From Actinomycetes bacterium (GTDB lineage Bacteria; Actinomycetota; Actinomycetes; Actinomycetales; Microbacteriaceae), in contig JAEYVZ010000019.1 in NCBI GenBank assembly GCA_023431405.1, positions 1 through 13,882 on the forward strand: a stretch of 13,882 nt of DNA. The letters are read 5' to 3'. The translations under genes were made by a program, and so were the position numbers. The notes beneath the pieces are model-generated. The model ran no database searches. It had not been told where the DNA came from and was given only the letters and a program-made list of their open reading frames with translations. Position 1 is the first letter of the stretch. Every line of letters starts with the position of its first letter. Shown one piece after another: positions 6,365 through 13,520 of the stretch.

Positions 6365-6369
6365 GGAGG
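6365..6369 (+). promoter_or_regulatory. Ribosome binding site that sets the start of the helicase-like gene
   Basis: GGAGG at 6365-6369 lies 4 nt before GTG 6374. The frame is open back to 6122, but that extension would overlap the divergent ogt-like start and reads as non-coding. The next in-frame GTG (6383) is 13 nt from this site, so 6374 is the better choice. Confidence 0.6.
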
Positions 6370-6373
6370 CGCC

Positions 6374-9300
6374 GTGCGCGGAGTGAATGAGCCCGTGCAC
6401 GAGGAGACGGAGGCCCGGTCCCCCCGGGTGAGCGCCGTGACCCCGGCGAACACCGGCGCCATCCACGCGCCCGCCGACCTCCAGGTGGCGGAGCCCGAGA
6501 TGGAGGTCGTCCACATCGCCGAGTCCGAGCGCAACCGCGTGCGGGAGGAAGCCGCCCAATTGGGGGGACGCTCGACGCTCCTGCACTACAGCGACGACGG
6601 CGATGCCGGAATCGACATCACCAAGGCGCACCCCGGCAGCCTGCCTCAGTTCATCACGGGCCGCTCCACTCTCCTCTCCAACCTCTTCCGCGATGAGGTG
6701 GCGCTGCGCACCGCCCGGCTGGCGGCCGAGCGCATCGCCGCCAAAGACGTCGAACTGCGCACCGCCCGCGGCCTGGATGCGGTGCACCTCGCCGTCGGCA
6801 TCGCCTCGTGGCGCATCGGCGGCGTCGTCTACACCGCCCCCGTGCTCCTGCGTCCGCTGGCGATCCGGCGCCACCACTCCGACTTCGATCTGAAGCTTCA
6901 CGGCGACTTCGCGATAAATCCCGAGCTCGTGGCCGCCGCGCGCGCCCACTTCGGCATCGACCTCGACGGACGCGCCCTCGCCGCCCTCGCCCACGACGAA
7001 GGCGTCTTCAAGCCTCAGCCGGTCATCGATCACCTTCGGGCGCTGACGTCGCACATCCCCACCTTCACGGTGCTCCCTCGCCTCGTCGTCTCGACCTTCG
7101 CCGACGTGGCCTCAGCCGTCGAGCGCGACTGCGCCCGGCTCGACCATCCGCTGCTGAACGCCCTCGCCGGGCACGACGCCGACCGTGAGGCGCTCCGTCT
7201 CGTGCGGGCCGTGCCGCCCGTCGTGAGCGCCGACGACCGTTCGCCGGCATCCGACAGGCTCCTCCTCGATGCGGATGCCGAGCAGGAGGCCGTGCTCGCG
7301 CGGATCGTCGCCGGACAGTCGCTCGTCGTCCACACCCTTCCCGGCACCGGCGGCACGCAGACCGTCATCAACGCGGTGGGCGAGCTCGTCCGCGGAGGCA
7401 AGCGCGTGCTCGTCGTGAGCGCCCGGCGCTCCACGCTCGACGGTGTGCGCCACCGCCTGGCGGGCATCGGGCTGCCGGGTCTCGCGGTCACCCCTCGCCG
7501 TCTCCACCGCGACCTCATCCGCGCCATCGCACGCAACGAGAAGGCGACCCCTCCCAAGGTGGCCGACGTCGACGACGCGCTTCTGCGGCTTCGCACCGTG
7601 CTGCGCGACTATCGCGGCGCGCTCACGCAGCGGCACGGTCAGCTCGGCGTCTCGCCGCTGGAGGCTCTGCGCACCCTGACGACGATCGCCGCACGGTCTC
7701 CGCAGCCCTCCTCGACGACGCGCTTCGACATGCAGACGCTGCAGCGACTCGCCACCCGCCGCGCCGAGGCGGCCACCGCGCTGTCCGACGCCGCGCGGCT
7801 GGGGGAGTTCCGCTTCGGACCCAACGACTCCCCGTGGTACGGGGTCTCCTTCGCGACGACCGAGGCGGCCCGTTCCGCCCACGCGCTCGCCGGCCGCCTG
7901 CACCGCACGGAGGTGCCCGGCATCCTGGAGCGCGGGTACGAGCTCATCGGGCAGACCCGCATGCGACCTTTCGCGACCGTCGCCGAACTCGGCGCGTACG
8001 TGCGCCTGCTCCAGGGCATCCGCGCGTCGCTCGACCGGTTCAGCATGACCGTGTTCGAACGGCCGCTGGGGGAGCTGATCCTCGCTCACGGAAACCGCCG
8101 CGATGCGCCGGCGATGTCGAGCGCGAACCGGCGCCGGCTGCGGCGTCTGTCGCGCGAGTATGTGCGGCCGGGCATGCACATCGGCGACATGCACGAGTCA
8201 CTCGTGCGCGTGCAGCAGCAGCGCACGCAGTGGCAGCGCCTGGTGGAGCCGGGCGTCACACCCGAGATCCCGATCGGCCTCGATGACGTCGCCACCGCCT
8301 GGCAGCGGGTCGACGCCGACCTTCGCAGCCTCGACACGGCGCTCGGGCGCACCGAGCCGCTCGCGTCGCTGCCGATCCCGCAGCTGCTCCGCACGTTGTC
8401 GGGCCTGGCCGCGGAGTCCGACGTCTTCGACAACCTCGTCGAGCGGGCGACGCTGCGCGACCAGCTCGCCGACCTCGGCCTCGACGGGCTGCTGACCGAG
8501 CTGTCGGTGCGGCACGTGCCCGAGGAGAACGTGGCGGCCGAATTCGAGTTCACCTGGTGGCAGTCGGCCCTCGAGGCGATGCTGCGCACCGACCGTGCCC
8601 TGCTGGGGGCGAACACGTCGGTGGTCGACCGGCTGGAGCGCGACTTCCGCCTCGTCGACGAAGCGCACGCGTCGTTCGCGGGGCCCCTGCTGGCGGCGGA
8701 GCTCGCGACCCGCTGGCGCATCGCGATCGTCGACGAGGCTCACGAGACGGCCGCACTCAAGCAGGCGCTGCGGGCGGGGACCGCGACGCCCGAGGAGCTC
8801 GTCGCATCCGCTCCGACGCTCATGCGCACGCTCGCTCCCGTGTGGATCGCGTCACCCTACGATGTGCCCGCGATCCCCGACACGATCGGGTTCGACGTCG
8901 TGATCGTCGCGGATGCCGCTGCCATCTGCCTCGCCGAGGCCGCCCCCGCGCTTCGGCGCGCCCGCCAGGCGGTGCTGTTCGGCGACCCCGTCACGCAGAA
9001 GCCGACCCCGTTCCGGGTCGCGGCGGGTCGCCCCGACGGCGACGACCCGTTCGAGACGCCTTTCGATGAGACGAGCGTCTTCGAGCGGCTGGCGGAGATC
9101 GTCCCGGTGGAGACGCTCACGCGCAGCTACCGCGCGGGTGGTGAAGACCTCGCCGAGCTCGTCAACGACGCGTTCTACGGGGGAGAGCTCGTCTCCCTCC
9201 CGTGGGCAGGCTCGTACCTCGGCCGCGGCAGCCTGAGCGTCGACTACGTCGAGGGCGGCACCGGGGCCCCCGATCCGGAGACCGGCGCGGTGGAGAGCCC

Positions 9301-10123
9301 CGATGCCGAGGTCGCCCGGGTCGTGACCCTCGTCGTTGAGCATGCGGTGAACCGCCCGACCGAGTCGCTCATGGTGGTCACCGCCTCCGCCAAGCACGCG
9401 GAGCGCGTGCGGGCCGCCGTCGCCGCGGCCTTCGCGGGGCGCAGCGATGTGGCCGACTTCGTCGCGCGCGAGACCGCCGAGCCGTTCGCAGTGCTGAGCC
9501 TCGACGAATCAGCGGCCGAGAGCCGCGACCGCGTGGTGTTCTCGCTCGGCTACGGCCTCACCAAGCACGGTCGTGTGCTGAGCGATTTCGGTGCACTGTC
9601 GGGGCCGGACGGCGAACGCCTCCTCACCGTCGGCATGACACGTGCACGGCGCTCGATGGTCATCGTGTCGTCGATCCGTCCGTCGTCGTTCGACGAGGGG
9701 CGCCTGGAATCGGGAGCTGCGACGCTCATGTCGATTCTGGGGGGCATCGCCGCCCGCGCCCGCGACGCACGCCTCGAAGACCTGGCCGATCCGCTCACGC
9801 TCGTGCTCGCGCAGCAGCTGCGGCGCCTGGGCATCGCCGTCGACGTCGACTACCGCGGCCTTCTCCCGCTCGTCGCCCAGCATCAGGGCAAGGCGGTCGT
9901 CGCGGTGACAGACCCTGAGACGACGGGCGAGTCGCTGCGGGAGTCGCTCCGGCTGCGGCCTCAGACCCTTCGACGGCTCGGATGGCATTACGTGCGCGTG
10001 CACTCGTTCGACCTGTACAGCGACCCGGCGGGTGTGGCCGGTCGCATCGCGTCGATCCTCGGAGTGGAGCCGCAGACGCCTACGGCCGATGAGGCGACGC
10101 AGCCGATCGATGTCTCCGAGTGA
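6374..10123 (+). CDS. DUF4011-type superfamily 1 helicase-like protein with degenerate ATPase motifs (probable pseudo-helicase)
   Basis: A 1249-residue protein with the full layout of large actinobacterial SF1 (Upf1-like) helicases. The N-terminal DUF4011-like region (about 65-180) includes 'AVHLAVGIASWRIGG' and 'YTAPVLLRPLAIRR'. Motif Ia (VLVVSARRSTLDGVRHRL) follows Walker A, then a long helical insert, a second RecA-like domain and a C-terminal domain (about 1130-1235) resembling the Vsr/REase-like tail of the family. Catalytic positions are lost: Walker A reads LPGTGGTQ (322-329), with Gly327 for Lys; the expected FDVVIFDEAS reads FDVVIVADAA, with Ala846-Asp847 for Asp-Glu; motif III GDPKQ reads GDPVT. 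Motif IV-like SYRAGGEDL (Arg920) and motif VI VGMTRARR (Arg1090, Arg1092) are kept. The nuclease-like tail also lacks an obvious D...ExK. The frame is intact with no frameshift, so it is probably a selected non-catalytic protein rather than a decaying gene. A DEAH at about residue 790 is discussed under rejected items. Function unknown. Confidence 0.88.
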   Translation: MRGVNEPVHEETEARSPRVSAVTPANTGAIHAPADLQVAEPEMEVVHIAESERNRVREEAAQLGGRSTLLHYSDDGDAGIDITKAHPGSLPQFITGRSTLLSNLFRDEVALRTARLAAERIAAKDVELRTARGLDAVHLAVGIASWRIGGVVYTAPVLLRPLAIRRHHSDFDLKLHGDFAINPELVAAARAHFGIDLDGRALAALAHDEGVFKPQPVIDHLRALTSHIPTFTVLPRLVVSTFADVASAVERDCARLDHPLLNALAGHDADREALRLVRAVPPVVSADDRSPASDRLLLDADAEQEAVLARIVAGQSLVVHTLPGTGGTQTVINAVGELVRGGKRVLVVSARRSTLDGVRHRLAGIGLPGLAVTPRRLHRDLIRAIARNEKATPPKVADVDDALLRLRTVLRDYRGALTQRHGQLGVSPLEALRTLTTIAARSPQPSSTTRFDMQTLQRLATRRAEAATALSDAARLGEFRFGPNDSPWYGVSFATTEAARSAHALAGRLHRTEVPGILERGYELIGQTRMRPFATVAELGAYVRLLQGIRASLDRFSMTVFERPLGELILAHGNRRDAPAMSSANRRRLRRLSREYVRPGMHIGDMHESLVRVQQQRTQWQRLVEPGVTPEIPIGLDDVATAWQRVDADLRSLDTALGRTEPLASLPIPQLLRTLSGLAAESDVFDNLVERATLRDQLADLGLDGLLTELSVRHVPEENVAAEFEFTWWQSALEAMLRTDRALLGANTSVVDRLERDFRLVDEAHASFAGPLLAAELATRWRIAIVDEAHETAALKQALRAGTATPEELVASAPTLMRTLAPVWIASPYDVPAIPDTIGFDVVIVADAAAICLAEAAPALRRARQAVLFGDPVTQKPTPFRVAAGRPDGDDPFETPFDETSVFERLAEIVPVETLTRSYRAGGEDLAELVNDAFYGGELVSLPWAGSYLGRGSLSVDYVEGGTGAPDPETGAVESPDAEVARVVTLVVEHAVNRPTESLMVVTASAKHAERVRAAVAAAFAGRSDVADFVARETAEPFAVLSLDESAAESRDRVVFSLGYGLTKHGRVLSDFGALSGPDGERLLTVGMTRARRSMVIVSSIRPSSFDEGRLESGAATLMSILGGIAARARDARLEDLADPLTLVLAQQLRRLGIAVDVDYRGLLPLVAQHQGKAVVAVTDPETTGESLRESLRLRPQTLRRLGWHYVRVHSFDLYSDPAGVAGRIASILGVEPQTPTADEATQPIDVSE

Positions 10124-10304
10124 CCGTCAGCGGGTGGAGCGGGTTCCGGGAGCCCGGCGCGCCAAGCTGACCCCCGCCCCCGGCACCGATCCGTCGCCGG
10201 AGGTTCCGGGCGACGAGGAGCCGCCGGTCTCGACGACGCCGGCCTCCGGCGCGCCCGGCCCGAATGACGAGCGTCTGCGGCGCGACGTGCCGCCGCACTA
10301 CTGA
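10110..10304 (+). CDS. 64-residue proline-rich protein overlapping the helicase-like gene
   Basis: ATG 10110 lies inside the last codons of the helicase-like gene (14-nt overlap) in another frame and runs to TGA 10302-10304. The product is hydrophilic: a basic N-terminal part (SDRQRVERVPGARRAKLTP), a Pro/Glu/Asp-rich middle, and the end NDERLRRDVPPHY. Endings of the form 'NDxRLxxDxPPHx' are ones I recall from short actinobacterial proteins, which together with the overlap supports a real, translationally coupled gene. No known domain, no membrane helix, no Cys. Likely expressed with the helicase-like protein, and possibly a partner of it. The function is unknown. Confidence 0.65.
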   Translation: MSPSDRQRVERVPGARRAKLTPAPGTDPSPEVPGDEEPPVSTTPASGAPGPNDERLRRDVPPHY

Positions 10305-10341
10305 CGTCCCGCCGCAACATCCACGTGCCGCCGCGCGACTG
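10285..10341. repeat. Three 19-bp tandem repeats across a stop codon
   Basis: Units at 10285-10303, 10304-10322 and 10323-10341 each start ACGTSCCGCCGC. Units 1 and 3 agree at 17 of 19 positions; unit 2 diverges after the 12-base core. The first unit encodes the final DVPPHY of the small protein and the stop falls at its end, so copies 2 and 3 are untranslated. Confidence 0.7.
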
Positions 10342-10359
10342 ACCGGCTGCGGCGGTGCG
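10324..10359. terminator. Probable bidirectional terminator between the small gene and mscL
   Basis: CGTGCCGCCGC (10324-10334) pairs with GCGGCGGTGCG (10349-10359), an 11-pair stem including two G-T pairs and a 14-nt loop. It sits between convergent genes (stops at 10304 and 10363). One arm is the third copy of the 19-bp repeat. No T tract. Confidence 0.45.
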
Positions 10360-10362
10360 CGA

Positions 10363-10827
10363 TCAGGCGACGGGCGGCGTCTGGCCCGTCGGGGTCGTCG
10401 GTGCGGGGCGGGTCGTCGGTGCCGCGCCGCCCTGCTGCTCGAGCAGGTCGCGGATCTGCACGAGCAGCTCCTGCTCCGTGGGAAGCGGGGTCTCCTCCTC
10501 GACGACGCCCGCCTTGGCCGCCGCGCGCTCCTTGAAGCGGTTCATGGGGTAGACGAAGACGAAGTACACCACGACGGCGACCGCGAGAAAGGTGATCACG
10601 GCGTTGATGAGGTTGCCGATCGGGAAGATCACCGGGCCGTAGAGACCCTGCACCTCGACGCCGATGTTGCCGGCGGCGTCCGACTTCCAGAACAGCTTGA
10701 TGATCGGGTTGATGATCGCTTCGACCACGGCGTTCACGAGCGCGGTGAACGCGGTGCCGATGACCACCGCCACGGCGAGGTCGATCACGTTGCCGCGCAT
10801 GATGAAGTCTTTGAAGCCCTTGATCAT
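10363..10827 (-). CDS. mscL: Large-conductance mechanosensitive channel MscL
   Basis: A 154-residue channel protein (mycobacterial MscL is about 151). It begins with the conserved MIKGFKDFIMRGNVIDLAVA: amphipathic N-terminal helix followed by TM1 (about 14-45, VVIGTAFTALVNAVVEAIINP). A periplasmic loop (48-68, 'SDAAGNIGVEVQGLYG') leads to TM2 (70-97, NLINAVITFLAVAVVVYFVFV) and a C-terminal helix rich in Glu/Leu ('PTEQELLVQIRDLLEQQ') and then a Pro/Thr tail. Homopentamer in the cell membrane that opens under extreme tension to release solutes on hypo-osmotic shock. The frame extends ten codons upstream, but ATG 10827 is chosen since it matches the family start and has AGGAAG upstream. It is the last gene of the cyclo-ligase - fmdB - mscL operon, 33 bp after fmdB. 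Confidence 0.95.
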   Translation of the reverse strand: MIKGFKDFIMRGNVIDLAVAVVIGTAFTALVNAVVEAIINPIIKLFWKSDAAGNIGVEVQGLYGPVIFPIGNLINAVITFLAVAVVVYFVFVYPMNRFKERAAAKAGVVEEETPLPTEQELLVQIRDLLEQQGGAAPTTRPAPTTPTGQTPPVA

Positions 10828-10860
10828 GGGAGTCTTCCTTCCCTCTCCGGCGTTCACCGG

Positions 10861-11136
10861 CTACGACCCCGCAGGGGCGGGGGAGGACTTTGCCTCAGGC
10901 TTCGATGATGCCGAAGAGGAGCCGCCGTCGCTAGCGGGGGTGCTGGCGGATGCCGTTCCGGATCGCGAGTCGGTGCGGTAGAAGCCCGAGCCGTTGAAGG
11001 TCACGCCGACCGTGCCGTACTGCTTGCGCAGCACACCGCCGCACTGGGGGCACTCGGTGAGCGCAGCGTCGGAGAAGGCCTGGACGGCGTCGAAACGGTG
11101 GCCGCATTGCTTGCAGGCATAGGCGTAGGTGGGCAT
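10861..11136 (-). CDS. FmdB-family zinc-ribbon protein (Ruc/Rv0991c-like)
   Basis: A 91-residue protein with the FmdB zinc ribbon: MPTYAYACKQCGHRF, with Cys8-x2-Cys11 and Cys29-x2-Cys32, then the conserved 'TFNGSGFYRTDSR'. The tail from about residue 61 is Ser/Ala/Pro-rich and disordered. The mycobacterial homologue in the same gene neighbourhood, Rv0991c (Ruc), has been described as a redox-switched chaperone that works with Hsp70, with the four Cys as the switch; the same layout here makes that a reasonable guess. A GAGGA site lies just before the ATG. 31 bp separate it from the cyclo-ligase stop upstream, so the three genes probably share a transcript. Confidence 0.9.
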   Translation of the reverse strand: MPTYAYACKQCGHRFDAVQAFSDAALTECPQCGGVLRKQYGTVGVTFNGSGFYRTDSRSGTASASTPASDGGSSSASSKPEAKSSPAPAGS

Positions 11137-11167
11137 GGCATCCTCGCAGGTGTCGGGTGGGTCGGGC

Positions 11168-11764
11168 TCAGCGGCGTGATGCGGCGAGCACGACGGTTCG
11201 GGTGGGGGTGACGACTCCGGTGACCGGCTGATCGTGGAGGTCGCTCGGCACCTCGTCGAGCAGCTCGGAGTCGAAGATCACGGCGTAGACCGGCGGGCAG
11301 TTCTCCATCGACCCGATCGTCTTGTCGAAGTAGCCGCGGCCCCAGCCCAGGCGCATGCCCGAGGCGTCGACGGCCGCGGCGGGGATGACGAGGAGATCGA
11401 CGTCGTTGACCGCGACAGGGCTGAGGACCTCGCCGACGAGCTCGGGCGTGCCGAAGATGCCCTCGACGATGTCACCGTCCTCGGTGGCCACGGTCCAGTC
11501 CATGAGCCCGTCGGAGCGGGTGATCGGCAGGAGCACCCGGATGCCGCGGCGCACCGCGTCGACGATGAACTCGTGGGTGCCCGGTTCGGTGGGAGTCGAC
11601 AGGAAGCACGACATCGAGCGGACGCCGAGGTCTGCCACGAGGCGGTCGAGCTGTTCCTTGACGCCGGCGGCGTCGGCTTCGGCGGTGGCGGCGGAGCGCT
11701 GCTGCCGCCGCTCGCGCAGCTCGGCGCGCAGAGCGCGCTTCGCGTGGTCGATCGGGCCGGTCAT
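11168..11764 (-). CDS. 5-formyltetrahydrofolate cyclo-ligase
   Basis: A 198-residue enzyme that uses ATP to turn 5-formyl-THF into 5,10-methenyl-THF, returning it to the one-carbon pool in the cytoplasm. The N-terminal KRALRAELRERRQQRS (9-24) is the usual basic ATP/substrate-binding helix. The family signature 'GMRLGWGRGYFDKTI' is at 136-150, preceded by DLLVIPAAAVD, and substrate-binding 'FLSTPTEPGT' is at 54-63. The frame is open 34 codons further upstream across the galU promoter region, but ATG 11764 is chosen from homology and from the TAGAAT 7 nt before it. First gene of the operon with fmdB and mscL; divergent from galU with 95 bp between the starts. Confidence 0.93.
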   Translation of the reverse strand: MTGPIDHAKRALRAELRERRQQRSAATAEADAAGVKEQLDRLVADLGVRSMSCFLSTPTEPGTHEFIVDAVRRGIRVLLPITRSDGLMDWTVATEDGDIVEGIFGTPELVGEVLSPVAVNDVDLLVIPAAAVDASGMRLGWGRGYFDKTIGSMENCPPVYAVIFDSELLDEVPSDLHDQPVTGVVTPTRTVVLAASRR

Positions 11765-11771
11765 GCCCTCG

Positions 11772-11777
11772 ATTCTA
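11772..11777 (-). promoter_or_regulatory. -10 hexamer of the cyclo-ligase - fmdB - mscL operon
   Basis: TAGAAT on the minus strand is one base from TATAAT and ends 7 nt before ATG 11764. GAGGG lies between, so it may be leaderless or have a very short leader. The -35 is poor. Confidence 0.5.
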
Positions 11778-11847
11778 GGTGGCTGACGCCGGAGGATCGT
11801 CGTTGCGGAAACCGGATGCCGGGCGCTGCGTCTCGGCGCTCGGTCAT

Positions 11848-11853
11848 TAGGGT
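11848..11853 (+). promoter_or_regulatory. galU: -10 hexamer of galU (leaderless)
   Basis: TAGGGT ends 6 nt before ATG 11860, which would place the transcription start at the start codon. No separate Shine-Dalgarno site is present. Confidence 0.5.
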
Positions 11854-11859
11854 GGGTGT

Positions 11860-12735
<876 letters not shown>

Positions 12736-12793
12736 CCCTCCGGGGCCGGACGCGCTCGGCGGGCAGCCGGACAGACCGTGGCGGGGAGATGAG

Positions 12794-13465
12794 ATGGACC
12801 TGACGGTGCCATACCGGCATGGGCCGATCTCGATCCGGCTCGTGCGCCAGCGGGATGCGCGCGTGCTCCAGGCCGAGCTTCTGGCGAATCGTTCGTGGCT
12901 CCGGCCGTGGGAGGCGACGAGCCCCGACGGGCCGGTGTCGTTCGACATGCGGCTCGGAGTGCGACGGCTGCTCCAGCAGTACCGCGACGGCGGCGGCATC
13001 CCGCTCGTCATGGAGTACGAGGGTGAGGTGGCCGGCCAGCTCAACGTGTGGGGCCTGTCGCGCGGCTCGCTGTCGTCGGCGACGATCGGCTACTGGGTCA
13101 GCGAGCGGTTCGCCGGCCGCAACATCACGCCGACGAGCGTGGCCCTCGCGACCGACCTGTGCTTCCGGGAGATGCGCCTGCACCGCATGGAGATCTGCAT
13201 CCGGCCGGAGAACGTCGCGAGTCTGCGGGTGGTCGAGAAGCTCGGCTTCCGCTACGAGGGCCTGCGCCGCCGGTACATCCACATCGACGGCGATTGGCGC
13301 GACCACTACGCGTTCGCGCTCGTGCGCGAGGAGGTTCCCGAAGGGGTGCTGCAGCGTTGGATCGACGGTCGTGCGCCCGCGGATGCCGCTGCCGTCCCTC
13401 CGGCCGACCGCCTGTCGTCGCGCCCACCGTCGGAGGGGGAACCTTCGACCTCTGGTCGAAGCTGA
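12794..13465 (+). CDS. GNAT-family N-acetyltransferase, RimJ/RimL-like
   Basis: A 223-residue acetyltransferase. The core (about 10-185) has ISIRLVRQRDARVLQ, the central strand and acetyl-CoA loop region ATIGYWVSERFAGRNITPTS (97-116), 'MEICIRPENVASLRVVEKLG' and 'FRYEGLRRRYIHIDGDWRD', all typical of the RimJ/RimL branch that acetylates protein N-termini. At the pyrophosphate loop the usual R-x-x-G-x-[G/A] ends in Asn (N110), a change from consensus that may only reflect the subfamily. The last 40 residues are Pro/Ser/Ala-rich and likely disordered. The ATG has a good site (GGGGAG, 12783-12788). In the mycobacterial neighbourhood I recall, rimJ also follows galU, with moeA between; moeA is absent here. 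Substrate unknown. Confidence 0.88.
   Translation: MDLTVPYRHGPISIRLVRQRDARVLQAELLANRSWLRPWEATSPDGPVSFDMRLGVRRLLQQYRDGGGIPLVMEYEGEVAGQLNVWGLSRGSLSSATIGYWVSERFAGRNITPTSVALATDLCFREMRLHRMEICIRPENVASLRVVEKLGFRYEGLRRRYIHIDGDWRDHYAFALVREEVPEGVLQRWIDGRAPADAAAVPPADRLSSRPPSEGEPSTSGRS
13443..13461 (+). terminator. Perfect stem-loop at the end of the GNAT gene
   Basis: CTTCGACC (13443-13450) and GGTCGAAG (13454-13461) form an 8-bp stem with loop TCT, ending just before the TGA (13463-13465). It is inside the last codons, so it may act as a terminator or end-of-mRNA stabiliser; no T tract follows. Confidence 0.35.
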
Positions 13466-13507
13466 GACACGCGGGGCAGGCGGGCGGCTTTCGTGGCATC
13501 CGGCACC

Positions 13508-13513
13508 TAGCGT
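13508..13513 (+). promoter_or_regulatory. Candidate -10 hexamer of the last gene (leaderless)
   Basis: TAGCGT matches TANNNT and ends 7 nt before ATG 13521. No Shine-Dalgarno sequence lies between. Confidence 0.45.
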
Positions 13514-13520
13514 TGACCGC

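Noticed and set aside
6122..6373. In-frame extension of the helicase-like gene back to ATG 6122
   Set aside because: It would overlap the start of the divergent ogt-like gene, its residues show no family similarity, and GGAGG before GTG 6374 explains the start.
8731..8742. DEAH in IVDEAHETAAL (about residue 790 of the helicase-like protein) as a working Walker B
   Set aside because: It follows a membrane-like 'ATRWRIAI' but lies outside the expected order; the position equivalent to FDxVIFDEAS is at about 840-849, directly before GDP, and is degenerate. A structural model could overturn this.
13108..13125. Asn110 in the GNAT acetyl-CoA loop as proof of an inactive enzyme
   Set aside because: Variation at this position is tolerated in RimJ/RimL-like families and the backbone contacts may be kept, so it is noted only as a deviation.
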